Source: Persicaria tinctoria (lineage: Eukaryota > Streptophyta > Magnoliopsida > Caryophyllales > Polygonaceae). Taken from it: DNA of 64,000 nt. The stretch spans positions 25,949,688 to 26,013,687 of the forward strand of contig JBANSL010000013.1 in the NCBI GenBank assembly GCA_037127255.1, in the 5' to 3' direction. This document shows positions 11,944-23,545 of the stretch, piece after piece. The notes below the pieces were generated by a model that searched no databases, was not told the origin of the DNA, and saw nothing but the letters and a program-made list of their open reading frames with translations. Position numbers and translations under genes: made by a program. Positions within the stretch are counted from its first letter, which is position 1. Each line of letters opens with the position of its first letter.

Positions 11944-13273
11944 TATTCCTGAATTGTTGATGGGTGTCCATACTCCTCGACCTTGGTTTATCAATATGGT
12001 GAATTTCTTGGTCACGGGAGAATTTCCACCGAAATTCACAAAAGCTCAGAAGGACAAGATTCGACATGACTCTCGCTTCTATGTTTGGGATGACCCCTAC
12101 CTTTGGAAACATTGTGCTGATCAGGTAATCAGGAGGTGTCTGCCGGACAATGAGGTACAATCTGTCCTTACTTTTTGTCATGCTCATGAATGTGGAGGCC
12201 ACTTTGGTCCTCAAAAGACTGCTAGGAAAGTTTTAGAAGCAGGTTTCTTTTGGCCTCACTTATTTAGGGATGCTAATGCCTTTTGTAAATCATGTGATAG
12301 ATGTCAAAGGGTGGGGAACATATCTGCAAGGAATGAAATGCCACAAACAACTGTCATATTTTGTGAAATTTTTTATGTTTGGGGTATCGATTTTATGGGT
12401 CCCTTCCCTAGTTCTTTTGGGAATATATATATTTTGCTTGCGGTGGACTATGTTTCCAAGTGGGTGGAGGCAAAGGCCACCAGAACTGATGATTCTAAAG
12501 TAGTTGCAGAGTTCCTGAAAGACACCATTTTCGCAAGATTTGGGGTGCCTAAGGCTATAATTAGCGACAGAGGGACACATTTCTGCAACAGGACGATCAC
12601 TGCCTTGTTAAAGAAGTACCATGTCACACAGCGAGTGTCAACTGCTTATCATCCTATGACCAATGGTCAAGCGGAAATATCAAATAGAGAGATAAAGACC
12701 ATTCTGGAGAAAACAGTGGCACCTAACAGGAAGGATTGGAGTCTACGGCTGAATGACGCTCTTTGGGCTTATCGGACAGCCTATAAAACTCCCATTGGTA
12801 TGTCTCCTTATCGAATTGTCTTTGGAAAGGCATGTCATCTCCCTGTAGAGCTTCAGCATAAGGCGTATTGGGCTGTAAGGAATTGCAATATGCGGTTGGA
12901 TGAAGTGGGTGAATTCAGAAAGCTTCAATTGCAAGAGCTGGAGGAATTGCGTCTGGATGCTTATGATAATGCAGTGATCTACAAGGAGAAGACCAAAGCT
13001 TGGCATGACAAACACATCCTGCGGAAAGAGCTAACAATAGGAGACAAGGTCCTTCTATACAAATCACGTCTGAAACTCTTCCCTGGAAAGCTTAGATCAA
13101 GGTGGGAAGGACCCTACATCATCTCAAGGATTTTCTCTCACGGAGCAATTGAACTCTATGATCCCAAATCTAATGAGCTCTTTAAGGTTAATGGTCATAG
13201 GGTTAAGCCATACTTTGAAAACATTCCACATAGTGAAGAGGAGAAGTTGGTGCTTGCTGAACCAACCGACTAG
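11825..13273 (+). CDS. pol: integrase of the Athila-type element, in a shifted frame
   Basis: The frame is +2 relative to RT-RNase H and has no stop of its own. It shows the integrase zinc finger H-x3-H...C-x2-C ([10 protein letters not shown] to CKSCDRCQ), then the DDE core with D in [10 protein letters not shown] in [10 protein letters not shown] and E in [12 protein letters not shown], and a C-terminal region around [16 protein letters not shown]. Integrase would insert the cDNA. The first 65 or so bases are the second copy of the GC-rich cassette (11826-11887), which lies exactly where the reading frame changes. Whether the frame change is a recent indel or a tolerated frameshift cannot be told from one copy. 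Confidence 0.85.
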   Translation: MLRPPQPCGARGHAILLRPPQNNQASVQSFSLPSDEVSPDIPELLMGVHTPRPWFINMVNFLVTGEFPPKFTKAQKDKIRHDSRFYVWDDPYLWKHCADQVIRRCLPDNEVQSVLTFCHAHECGGHFGPQKTARKVLEAGFFWPHLFRDANAFCKSCDRCQRVGNISARNEMPQTTVIFCEIFYVWGIDFMGPFPSSFGNIYILLAVDYVSKWVEAKATRTDDSKVVAEFLKDTIFARFGVPKAIISDRGTHFCNRTITALLKKYHVTQRVSTAYHPMTNGQAEISNREIKTILEKTVAPNRKDWSLRLNDALWAYRTAYKTPIGMSPYRIVFGKACHLPVELQHKAYWAVRNCNMRLDEVGEFRKLQLQELEELRLDAYDNAVIYKEKTKAWHDKHILRKELTIGDKVLLYKSRLKLFPGKLRSRWEGPYIISRIFSHGAIELYDPKSNELFKVNGHRVKPYFENIPHSEEEKLVLAEPTD

Positions 13274-13602
13274 GCCACTCAAGGGCCATCACGTCGAGCC
13301 AACGACTTGAAACAAAGGCGCTGCTCGGGAGGCAACCCGAGGTAAGTTCTTCTTTCTTTTTCATTAGTAAACTTCTTTAGGATTAGTTGACATAGGTAGT
13401 AATTTAAAAAAAAAAGTAATAAAAAAATAAAAAGAAAAATAAAAAGAAATAAAATAAGTATAGACGACCACCTCACGGGCGGAGGCCGCCGCAACCAATG
13501 CAGCGGCCGCCGCATATCAATATGCGGCGGGGGAGTAGATGCGGCGGCCGCAGCATATGCTGCGCCCGCAGCACATCAGGGTCGTGGCCCATTCTTTAAA
13601 AA

Positions 13603-13634
<32 letters not shown>

Positions 13635-14277
13635 GAGAAGAAGAAAAAACAAAAATTAATAACAGACGGGAGTCCCTTTCTTCCAACCCTACCTTCTTTC
13701 TCTTCCAACCCTGCCGCCACCTTCAAGAGCCCTTCACACCTCCATTGTTGTCTTCTCCCTCCACTTCTCTTTTTCCATCACCTCCCTAACCGGATCTCTC
13801 CCCCCTCAACCCACCTTTCTCACCGGATCCGGCCTCCCACCGAGCAACCAGACCCGGATCTACAGACGTACATCGGAATCGCGGCCACCGAACTCCACAG
13901 AACACTCCGTTGCGCCGAAAAGGAGCGTCTGCTGCGTTTGCTGAGCCCGCCGCCACGTTTGCTGCGCCCGCCGCACCGTCCGCAACCGCCAGGTTTGACC
14001 GTGGTTCATTGGATTGAATTTGTTTGGTGTGTTACTTCTTCAGCTTGTGAGTGGTTGTGTGAGAAGTCATATATGTGCTTTAACATTGTGAAATTGGGTT
14101 GTTGATTGAAGAATTGGGATCTGGTGATTTTGGGAGATATATTGGTGATTAGTGGGCTGATTTGGTTGAAATACTTGAGGTGTGTGGAGTTTGATTTGGT
14201 TTTGGTGGATTGGTTGTGTTTGTTGAGCTTGAGGTGGAAATCTAGAGCTGTTTTTGGTTTAAATTCACTGCTGAGAT
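13274..14277 (+). other. Non-coding spacer between integrase and the third ORF
   Basis: It contains GC-rich palindromic cassettes (about 13480-13590 and 13925-13985), a (TAA)n run at about 13601-13632, and a CT-rich stretch. The part at 13285-13345 has a homologous, inverted counterpart at about 41580-41640 in the minus-strand element. Confidence 0.7.
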
Positions 14278-15489
14278 TTGATAAACATGGTGCGCCGCTT
14301 GAGGAATGCGTCTGACGAACAGAGAAAGCTCTTTAAAAGCTTCGATCCAAAACGATTCGTTCAGACAAAGTTTTTCCATGTTCCGACCTTACAGACATTG
14401 GGCATGTTAGATGTTACAAGGCGGATTCTTAGCCATGGCGGTTTGGGGGGATTTATAGACCGTAGTGCCCCTACGTATCCTGAGCTGGCATGGGAGTTTC
14501 TAGCTACGTTGCAACAGGTGGATAACTCGAGGATTATGTTCACTTTGTTGGATCAGCCTCATGTTTGCACACATGACGAGCTAAGACAGCTTTTTGGGAT
14601 CTCTCGGGCGCCCACCCCAGATTGGTATTTCATGGCAACAGAGCAGCAACGCCTTGATGTATGGTTCAAAGCGACTGGAACTGGATTTGACGGACACAAG
14701 GGAGAGTATAACTACAATTTCGTCCACCCTTGCCTCCGTCTAGTTCACAAAGTCTTGGCCATGTCTTTCAGCGGCCAAGGCGACGTGAACAAAGTGTCGG
14801 CTGGTGATCTAGCTTGGTTGTGGAGCTTTGCTCCCCAGTCCCGTGGTACGCTGGACTGGGTTGAGATCTTTGTAGAGAGTTGCGTGAAGATTCAAGGGAA
14901 GAAATCAAGGAAGATTGGTTTGAGAGGCATGATTAGCCTCATCGCCTACCATTTTCTATAGCCTGAACAGTGCGGTGCACCCATGTCTGGTGGGTACACC
15001 TATACAAAAGAGTAGCTGAGGAGGGCTTTCGTGCTTGAGGGCTCTGATGTGGCAGGCTGGTTTTGGAAATCGGGGAAGCGTGGGGAGAACCAACTACGCC
15101 TTCCTAGACCCTTACCTTATGGGCCTTCCAACAATACCCTATACATCGCAGTTGACCAGGCGCAGGCAGAGGATAATGATGAGGATGATGAGGACGATGC
15201 TGAGGAGACTGCCCCGGCACAGACGGACTATCATATGGGGGATGCGCAACACGCTGCTAGCCCTTCTTCAGGGCCTCGCTTCTCTTCTGCTGGGGATGAC
15301 CCCTTGCGGGACTATTTGAGCACTGAGCTCCACCGTATGTCCTTACGCCAGGATGCCTTTGAGTTCACCCTCAACGACATCGGTCACACTGTGCGGGAGA
15401 CGGACTACAACGTGGAAGTGATGCGGAGTGAGACGAGCTACCATTTGGAGGAGATGCGGAGAGAGCAGACTTACTACTTCCGCCAGTAA
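14278..15489 (+). pseudogene. Third ORF of ATHILA ORF-1 type, with two in-frame stops
   Basis: One frame runs from 14278 (or the ATG at 14287) to 15489, interrupted by TAG at 14959-14961 and TAG at 15013-15015. The first part (FFHVPTLQTLGMLDV, TYPELAWEFLATLQQ, HDELRQLFGIS) resembles the plant ATHILA ORF-1 family found after pol in Athila elements, sometimes called env-like by position. The second part has an acidic stretch (about codons for EDNDEDDEDDAEE) and a helical, charged C-terminus. I see no signal peptide or obvious membrane segment, so an envelope role is not supported here. Its function is unknown. Confidence 0.65.
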
Positions 15490-15610
15490 TACCCTCACAT
15501 CCCGCCGTACCAGTCGCCGCCATACCAGCCGCCGCCTCGGTGAGTGGTTAGTTCTACCTCCTTCACCCTGTTTGTTTATGTTTTATTTTGGTTGTCTGTA
15601 CTGTTTCAGT

Positions 15611-15645
15611 GAGGACACTGAAAACTTTAAGTGTGGGGGAGGAGA
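15611..15645 (+). other. Internal polypurine-tract-like motif
   Basis: GAGGACACTGAAAACTTTAA followed by GTGTGGGGGA repeats the context of the true 3' polypurine tract. The 14-mer TTAAGTGTGGGGGA (15627-15640) occurs identically at 16899-16912. See the finding on duplicated polypurine tracts. Confidence 0.6.
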
Positions 15646-16261
15646 TTATATGTATATTATGTTTAATTTTCTGTCATTTCTGTCAAGTTTTAAGACCATA
15701 TTTAAATTTATGCACAACATGTTTAAGTCTGTAATAGTTAGTTTATTTACTTTTTGTTAAGTTTAATTTCTATTTTATTTTATTTCATTTTTCTGCATTT
15801 TCGAAAAAAAATAATAATAATAAAATCAAAAATCCAAAAATAGAGCATGCATTGCATACATGTGTTATTCAAATACCCATCTGGCTTAGTTTGTCCTCTA
15901 TTTTAAATTTCAAGCATGATTCATAAAAATCACATGGAGTTCTGGATGTTTTGATTATTGTCTTTATTTGATTTTTGTGGAACATGAGCTAGCAAATATA
16001 ATTGAGCATGTATGATTGAGCTAAAGTATGATTGAAGTCCTAAAAACATGACCCTGTGAGAATGTTTGGCCTTATTTGAATTCTTTTGCTCAGTTGTGTG
16101 AATTACTCGCCTAGTGTTGCTACCTCTTGGCATTGATTGCAGTATCTATTTTTAAGGACCAATGCACATGGTTTGTTGCTTGCGGAGTTTATGTTATATT
16201 TTGAGTCTTTTGTTTGAATTTGTACATATTTAGTGAATAAGGTGGCAATGGTTGATGCACT

Positions 16262-16495
16262 TAGTAACCGGGTCTACGCATGACACCCATGGGTATGATT
16301 CGCGCAAAAAGGTGTTGAAAACTATCCACTGGGAAAGAAAGCTTGATCATTGAGTAACCAGGTTCATTCATGACACCCATGTTTGCAACTTGCGTCAAAA
16401 GATGTTCAAGTGGACTTCATTTTAGTAAGTTGAGGTGTTGATAGACCGGGGCCATTCATGACACCCATGTTTGCGCTTCGCGTAAGGAAAGCACC
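16262..16495 (+). repeat. Three spaced copies of a TGACACCCATG-containing motif
   Basis: Copies begin at about 16264, 16353 and 16442. Each has ACCGGGT-like bases, CATGACACCCATG and then a CGCG or TGCGTC word. The intervals are close to 89 bp. The same three copies occur in the same order in the minus-strand element at about 40473-40690. The stretch is non-coding. Confidence 0.75.
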
Positions 16496-16900
16496 AAGAC
16501 AAGAAAAAGAAAAAAAAAAAGAGAAAAGAAAACCAAAGAAAAAGAAAAAAAAAAGTGTTGCATTTTATTTTCTTTATTGTGTCCCGTAAGTAATGACATT
16601 TCGGTAGAGAATTGGTGATATGGTGGTCAATGTCTATGAACTTAGTGCATGATTGGTTTGAGTTGAGAGTTGTACCTAAAAGCCTAAACACATGAGTGAA
16701 ACACATATTTCTGGTGAGGTTGGATAATGTCTACTTCTAAGCTTTGATCACTATAATACATGCTATGACGTTTGTTTGCTTGGTTTATGTTTTCACCTAC
16801 TATGATGTTGCTTTTTGATAATGTTGAAACTTGAAGGTATTTCCTGTGGGATATATTGATTCATGTTCATTCTATCATTGCTTGAGGACAAGCAAAGGTT

Positions 16901-16915
16901 AAGTGTGGGGGAATT
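16901..16915 (+). other. 3' polypurine tract
   Basis: AAGTGTGGGGGAATT lies immediately before the TG of the 3' LTR. It is the expected primer site for plus-strand synthesis. Confidence 0.85.
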
Positions 16916-18207
16916 TGATAATGCATATTTTAAATAGGCATTATAGACATATTTAGTTTAGTTAGGTTGCATTTCTTTCATACTTTGTTACTAAATTGCA
17001 TCTTGTGATTATTTCGAAAGAGTTCGGATTCTGCGCAAATTTGTGTTTATCTCGCAGATTGAATCGGAACACATTTGGGAGATGCAATATCTCGAAGAGG
17101 AACACAAGAAACATGGGAAGGAACAAGGAAGGAAAGATGCAAGACAAGAGGAAAATGCCGCAAAGGAAGCCAAGAAGCTACGGCGAAACATCCTGCCGCG
17201 GGCGCAGCAAGAATGCCGCGGCCGCAGCAAGGCCCGCTGCAGCGGGGTGTGAAGTAACAGCTTGCGGCGGGCGCAGCACCTATGCTGCACCCGCAGCATC
17301 GGTCGTCACTGATCCGCAGCGTTTTGATTAAAAAACCCGAGATGTCTTATTTTGTTTCATGGCCGACTTGGGTGTTTGGAGGCCGACTTTTAGTGATTTT
17401 TCCAGCACTTAACTTCTATTCTATTCTTCCATTAGACACTTTAGAGATTTTGAGCGATGTCTTCCATGAGGAACTAAACTCATCTATTCTGCCTGCAATT
17501 TGAAGCTTTATTCGGATTGATTGTGAGTTTCTAATTCTCGTTCCTTGTTTCCTATATTTGAATGTTTCAACTTCTTTGTGCTTGATTGTTTATTGTTTTG
17601 TTCTATCTTTTCTGGCCAACTTGTTAGATCAATTCAATCGCTAAGGTTTTGTAGATTCCTGGTTGTGAACCTTAACCTAAGTGGCAAACTTGTTCCTTTA
17701 GGGCTGGTTAAACTAATTGAATGAGTAGGAAGTTGAATGTGTTGTTAAATCCTTTTTTAGGGACTGCAAATACCTTGGCTAATCTCTGAACTTAAAGCTA
17801 TCAATTGGGTTAAATCCTTCTTTAGGGACTGTTCGATTGATAAGGGTTGCTAGGACTGGTTGGACTAGTAACTATATTAGGTCGGGACAAGGACATTCAT
17901 AGGGAACTTAATAGGACGAGAAGAAGTTACAAGGATCCCTTCAATCCAATAAAGTGGAAAATTGTAGGTAGAATTGCTTCTCCTAATTGTTTAAAAACCA
18001 AATTCGTTTGCTTTGCTTTCTTTACTTTGCTTTGATAAAAGGCGAAACTTTCACATTCAAACCCCCCCTCTTTGGTTACTTTGATTGACACTTAAGTCAC
18101 ACTTGAGTTATAATTTTCCCTGTGGGATCGACCTCTTGCTTATCGCTATACTTGCTTTAGGTTTGAGTTTTCTTTGGCGGAATCAACGATAGGTTTCCCC
18201 TCCGTCA
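16916..18207 (+). repeat. 3' LTR of the Athila-type element
   Basis: 1292 bp, beginning TGATAATGC and ending CCTCCGTCA. Followed by the target duplication CCGCT. Confidence 0.95.
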
Positions 18208-19715
18208 CCGCTGCTGAAGTTCCACCACTGGGCGACTCACCTACAGCCTTTCGAACCCTACATATTTGAGGGCCCGGGGACCTGGGTGCCTGTCTGATGA
18301 CCATCACGCTCCACGATGTTGCCTGTCTGATGGGACTTTCGATTGATGGTCAGCCCTGCACGTCACATCTGCCCGCGAGCGCTTTGGTCCCCGCCATCGC
18401 GGAGTACTACCAGCTCACCCCGCAGACTCTGAAGGGATACAGATACGATGGCGGCCCTCGGTGACTGGGTTTACTACCCAGTGGCAGCAGAGACACGGGC
18501 CGCTCGTCGACCCCACCCCCGCCGATGACCCAGAGGCCGCGGCTGATTCTGAGCAGATTCGGCTGCGCACTCATGTGGGAGGGGGGCAGCCCGAGGATGA
18601 CCCTGCACAACGTCTATTTCTGCATAGGACGTACATGGCCATCGCTCTCGCCGCGACTCTGTTTGTAGAAAAGTCGCAGAGCCGGATCCCATGGAGGATA
18701 TTCGGCCTTATTTGGGACATCCCACGTACGGCCACCCTTGCATGGGATGCAGGTGCCCTCGCTTGTCTGTACAGGGGCCTAGGCGAGGCTACCTGCTCAG
18801 GTGCGAAGGGTATAGACAGTTGCACGCCGATCCTACAGGTACGAGACCGTTGAATTAGAGTTTTAGTTTACAAATATTTAAATTATATGCTAACGACATA
18901 CTTTTTTGTGTCAAGGCTTGGATATGGGCGTACTTCCCTCGCTTCCGAGGTGATTTGTCCAGCGACCCGGCTAGGAAGGATGACCCTCGCTTCTACGCGA
19001 AGTTCATCGGTCCGAAGGCGCCACCGAGCATGAAGCACGACGCGAAGCTGAAGAAGATCCGGGAGCTGCGGGACGAGGTGAACCGTCTTACCGTCGCTGA
19101 TGTATGTATTCGAGACTCTATCTATATCACTTATAATTCTTAGCTGTGAATTACATCTGATTTGTTTAATTGTAGGTCCAGTGGATGCCTTTTGGGCGTG
19201 ATCTGGACTTCGACGGCCAGTACCGTCAGTCCACCTATCGGGGCCCCATCACCTTCTGCGGGGAGGAGGAGCCGTATATGCCCGATAGGTGCCTCCGGCA
19301 GTTCAGACGGGTCCAGGGGATCCCGCAGGCCGTCATCGCGCCGGATCAGGTCTTCCGCGACACGACCCTGAAGAACGCGAGGTACATCGCCGTGTTTTCC
19401 CCGGGCCACAACAGGTGGCAGGACCTGCAGGATAAGGGTCGCTTCTACAGGCTGGCCGAGCACAGGCGCACCAGCGAGGATTGCCAGGCCGGTGTCACTG
19501 CAGATTACTTGCCTTGGTACGCGTCGCAGAGCCGGCTGTACGTGCTGCCGACCACGCCACCCCATCCCGACCCGTCGGCGCCCGTCCACCCGATCGGCAT
19601 GGACCCATGGGTGGACCTCCTTGAGCCTTCCGTCATCCGTCTGGCGCTGTTAGCCCGCTTTCGTGAGGTCGAGGGCTATTTGAGGGCCCTGGCTAGCGAC
19701 CCTCGCATTGAGTAG

Positions 19716-20380
19716 CTAGTGGACGAGGTGACGGAGATTTTGGATCATGATGTACGCCATCCTGTAGACCAGTGATATACTTTTGCAGTTTCTATCTTGA
19801 TATTATACTTTTATATTACGTATTTTGTATCTATCTCTATATTTCTATTTCTATCTCGAGAAGACTCTTATCATTTCTTCCGATTCATATTGAACGTAAA
19901 CATCAAGAACGAAAACGTTAATATGATATGGTTGCCCGATAACGAAAACGTGAAACCATCCGTAATGGATCCTTTTGTGTAGGTTGTTTATAGTGTTTTC
20001 CAGGATATTTAGGTTAGGAACTTCCCTCAGGATTTGTGAAGGAGCACGGAAACAGCTTGTCGAAGTAGATCGATATCATGAACAAAAACGTTAATATGAT
20101 ATGGTTACGAGTCATATTGATCGTAATGGATCCTTTTAGGGTTTGGGTAGGGTTTTAGGGTTTAGCTAGGGTTTAGGAACGACGTGCTGTTTCCTAAACC
20201 CTAAACCCTAACCTAGCCAAACCCTAGAACCCTAGCCAAACCCTAAACCCTAGCACGTTCTTAAGGACGTGCTAGGGTTCTGCTTACAATTAACGCAACA
20301 GTGCCTATTTGAAGCGAAGGAGGACAGCTTGATTCCGCACTCCAAAACAAAGTATCCCAGGTACGGACTGATTTCGTAGA
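19716..20380. other. Spacer between the mobile-domain gene and the transposase in the MULE
   Basis: Mostly AT-rich, with a direct repeat around AACGTTAATATGATATGGTT (near 19914 and 20089). It ends in a telomere-like inverted array and a palindrome annotated separately. Confidence 0.5.
20150..20275. repeat. Interstitial telomere-like TTTAGGG array, inverted, with one palindrome
   Basis: Degenerate TTTAGGG/TAGGGTTT units (20150-20180) are followed by CCCTAAA units (20195-20252), so the array can fold back. It ends in GCACGTTCTTAAGGACGTGC (20253-20272), the third copy of the MULE palindrome with one mismatch. Confidence 0.75.
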
Positions 20381-23132
20381 GTGAATATATTTCGTATTCC
20401 TTCCGTTTTGTTCCTATTTCCAATAATGTTAATACAGTTTCGAGACTATACGTCTGAGTTCTCGGACCCAAGGGTTTGGAATGACCGTGACGAAATGGTT
20501 ACGCATTTCAAGGACTTGGTTCGGAGACACTGCATGATTTTAGTAATCAAGCGGTCTTGGACGGGGGCGTCGAATCATCCAGGCGGGGTTCTCCTTGTTT
20601 GCGAGCAGTTTGGGGAGTACCGACCACGCGAGAGGAAGCTCTGGAGCACGCAGTCGAAGATAAGTGGTTGTCCATTCTCTCTACACGGACACGAAGCTCC
20701 GCCGGGTCACTGGGTTATGACGGTAACCCACGGTGTTCATAACCACGGGCTTTCCACGAGCTTGAAGGGTCACGCCATCGCCGGACAGATGATAGAGGGG
20801 GAAAAGAAGATGGCGAGGTGGATGAAGGAAATTGGCACTCCTCCAAAATCCATTGGGTACGGCTTGAGGCAGTTAGATGAGACCAGCGTCACGTCAAGGA
20901 AGAGCCTTACCAACACGCTCGCCATGGTGGTCGCCGAAAAAAGAGGTAGTCGGACAATGACCCAGGATACCTTGCACCATCTGCGAGAAAGAAGGTACTG
21001 CTACGACTTCAGACGACATTCGGATAACGACAACGTCTTGAGTGACCTCTTCCTCGCGCATCCCGACGGGATACGCCTTCTCCGAAGGTTCCATTACGTC
21101 ATCATCATGGACAACACATACAAAACAAATGCTTAAGTTACTTAATTACGATTACATTATTTCACATATAGCCAATTATAAATTATTTTATATGTAACAT
21201 ATTTACACTTGCAGATATGGGATTCCTTTGTGCGAGGTGGTCAGGTTCACACCCTCAGGCAATATTTACTGCATCGCCTATGCCTTCATGTCGCAAGAGA
21301 ACGAAGACACATACGCCTGGGCGTTGCGACAACTTCAGATCTTGCTTGGGACGGTTCAGCCTCAAGCTATCATGACTGATCGAGAGCTAGGTCTCTTGGC
21401 AGCGCTGAATGTTGTCTTCCCCGACGTCCAGCATCTTCTTTGTTGGTTACACGTGACGAGAGGATGCGAGGAAGCTGCTCTGAAGATCACGAAGAATTTA
21501 AACCACGCTGGCATCTTTAAGGGCAATTGTTGGGGGCTGTTCGAATCGAGGTCGGAGGAATCATTCAACCGACGTCATCGGGCGCTACACGCTGTATGGC
21601 ACCCATTCCCAGGTGTGGTGGCGTATTTAGAGTCGGTTTGGCTTCCATAGAGCAGGAGCATCGTACGATGCTACGTAGATAATGTCTTCAATCTCGGCAC
21701 CCTTACTTCATATCTCCCATTACAATATGATATAATATCGAATATTTAGTAGTATGCACTTCAATGTGTACAGAGTTGAGGGTCAACACAAGGTTCTGAA
21801 GGAGGCACTTCACTCATCGACTGGTGACTTCCGCATCGTGATCAATGCAATCCATAGAGTCAACGATTGTCAACTGCATGAGCTGCAAACTGCTTTGGAG
21901 ATCGACCGCTTCAAATGGCCAACATCGGCATATAAAGTCAACCTTTTCGATGAGGTAAAGACTTTAATTTCCAAAAAGTGCTTCGATTATCTGTACAAGA
22001 TGTGGCAAGACGTCATGAACCAAAAGGTTCCTCCGGTATGCACGGACCGATATTAGAGGGTTTGTTACGGGATCCCTTGTGTCCATGCGTCAACTCCGGT
22101 ACTCCGATACCCGCCGATGACATCCACCCGTTCTGGATGGATTTGTCATGGACTGACATCGACGACACCCCACTGCCGTATGAGCTATCATCTTCATACA
22201 CGGCTTCCAACGATGTATGCGAGGATGAGATGCACCCACCCTCATCAGCAAGCGTCCGAAGGAAGGGGAGGCCTCGGGGGTCGAGGAATGCCTGCAGAAC
22301 CAACCCGTTGCCATACGAGGAGGTAAGAGAAAGGTTTGAGAGAAAAGAAGCGCGTGCTGCTCAAAATGCTGCTCGGCCTCGTCCACAAGCGCCCTCAGCT
22401 CGAGGTGGACGTGATGATGTGTTCGGAGGGTTCAACTGGGGTCGAAACAACGTTGATCCCTTCATGTTCGGTCATATTGAGACGGTGAGGGACACTGTTG
22501 GAGATGGTCATTGTGGCTACCGTGCTTTGGCGGCTTTGACATCACCGATCGGCGAGACTGATTTCCCGGAACTCAAAACGTTACTATGCAATCACTTGGA
22601 GGATCACGCCGATCTTTACGCCGGTTGTTATACGGGAGGGTACCCATTCCGGCAGTTCGTCGACTACCAGAGATGGGCGGGAGCTGTGCATGGTGATAGG
22701 AGACGGTGGATAGAGCTACCCATTATGGGTTTAGTATTTGCAACGGTATATCAGATTCCTCTCGTCGTCCTAGCTTGGCATCATCCGTTCACATGTCTCC
22801 CCATGATCTCGCCGACACCTGCTTACAACCCTCAATCAGCAATTCTTGGTGTAGCTTGCATCGGAAACCAAGATCATTTTGCCGCGGTACGCCTTCAAAC
22901 GTTTTTTTTTATTACCTATTCATGCTTTTCATTTATATGTCAATACTCTAACTCTAATTTTCTGTTCTCATAGATCTGGTTGCGTCTTAACTCTCCTCTT
23001 CCGCCGCCTCCGCCAGAATGGGTCGAACATTATCATCCGAGCGTGGAAGGATGGGATGCTCTGTTTCAAGCTCAGATTGAGAGATTTCGAGCCTTGCATG
23101 CCGAGTCCGGCCACCCTTTACTATTTTCCTAG
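20381..23132 (+). pseudogene. FAR1/MULE transposase with C-terminal OTU protease domain, decayed
   Basis: Part 1 (20381-21132) has a WRKY-GCM1/FAR1-like zinc-binding region (VCEQFGEYRP to THGVHNHG) and the first catalytic Asp in VIIMDNTYKTN. Part 2 (21215-21650) has the second catalytic region IMTDRELGLLAAL and the C/H motif LLCWLHV, and stops at 21648. Part 3 (21754-22090) continues the C-terminal helices and a SWIM-like zinc finger (CTDRY, stop at 22054, then YGIPCVHA). After a one-base frame change near 22088 the frame continues into an OTU cysteine protease (GDGHCGYRAL with catalytic Cys, NQDHFAAV with catalytic His). It is spliced at 22886/22974 to a last exon ending at 23132. The donor after part 1 reads TTAAGT instead of GTAAGT. 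MULE transposases with OTU domains are known in plants. The protein here cannot be made intact. Confidence 0.75.
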
Positions 23133-23314
23133 ATTGTATTCCACAACTTTATTAAAATTATGAATGTAAACCTTTTTTTTCCGTTCCTTGTAACGTTATT
23201 CGCATATTATCCGAATGAAAACCTTAACAATTATTGTTTTCTATTTAATTTGACCCTAAATCCTTCAAATCCACTAGCTAAACACTTCAATTTTATCAAT
23301 TAACATTACAAAAC

Positions 23315-23368
23315 CGTCGGAAAACCTAAACCCTAACCCTAAACCCTAAACGCAAAACCCTAACTAGG
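23315..23368. repeat. Telomere-like CCCTAAA units near the right MULE end
   Basis: ACCTAAACCCTAACCCTAAA-type units directly precede the right-hand palindrome cluster, mirroring the array at 20150-20275. Confidence 0.7.
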
Positions 23369-23371
23369 GTT

Positions 23372-23498
23372 TGCACGTCCTTAACAACGTGCAAGTATTG
23401 CACGTCCTTAAGGACGTGCTTGCACGTTGTTAAGGACGTGCAAGACTTAAATAGTGGACGTGCACAGTTGCAGACTTGCACGTCCTTAAGAACGTGCA
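23372..23498. repeat. Four palindromes at the right end of the MULE
   Basis: Copies lie at 23372-23393, 23401-23418 (perfect 18 bp), 23421-23442 and 23477-23498. All are versions of TGCACGTCCTTAAGGACGTGCA with zero to two mismatches. Confidence 0.9.
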
Positions 23499-23510
23499 AA
23501 TCCTTAATCC

Positions 23511-23537
23511 GGATTTGCGGTGTATATAGTGACACCC
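23511..23537 (-). repeat. MULE right terminal inverted repeat
   Basis: A 27-bp repeat ending ATATAGTGACACCC and followed by the target duplication TTAGTGAA. Inner 19 bp are identical to the left end. Confidence 0.75.
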
Positions 23538-23545
23538 TTAGTGAA

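Larger units (their letters stand above)
6173..18207 (+). mobile_element. Athila/Tat-type Ty3-gypsy LTR retrotransposon, complete but mutated
   Basis: The element has two 1292-bp LTRs beginning TG and ending CA, and a perfect 5-bp target duplication CCGCT at 6168-6172 and 18208-18212. It has a tRNA-Asp-type primer site, gag, protease, RT, RNase H and integrase in Ty3-gypsy order, then a third ORF of ATHILA type and a polypurine tract. By hand comparison the LTRs differ at about 26 positions (about 2 percent), so the insertion is fairly recent. Stops at 9667, 14959 and 15013 and a frame change between RNase H and integrase make it non-autonomous now. It lies within the mobile-domain gene of the MULE, so it is younger than that element. 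Confidence 0.95.

Noticed and set aside
14278..15489. Retroviral envelope gene
   Set aside because: Position fits, but no signal peptide, transmembrane segment or cleavage site is visible. The ATHILA ORF-1 resemblance is all I can support.
20150..20275. True chromosome end or assembly of telomeric sequence
   Set aside because: Units are few, degenerate and in both orientations, and the array lies inside a defined transposon.
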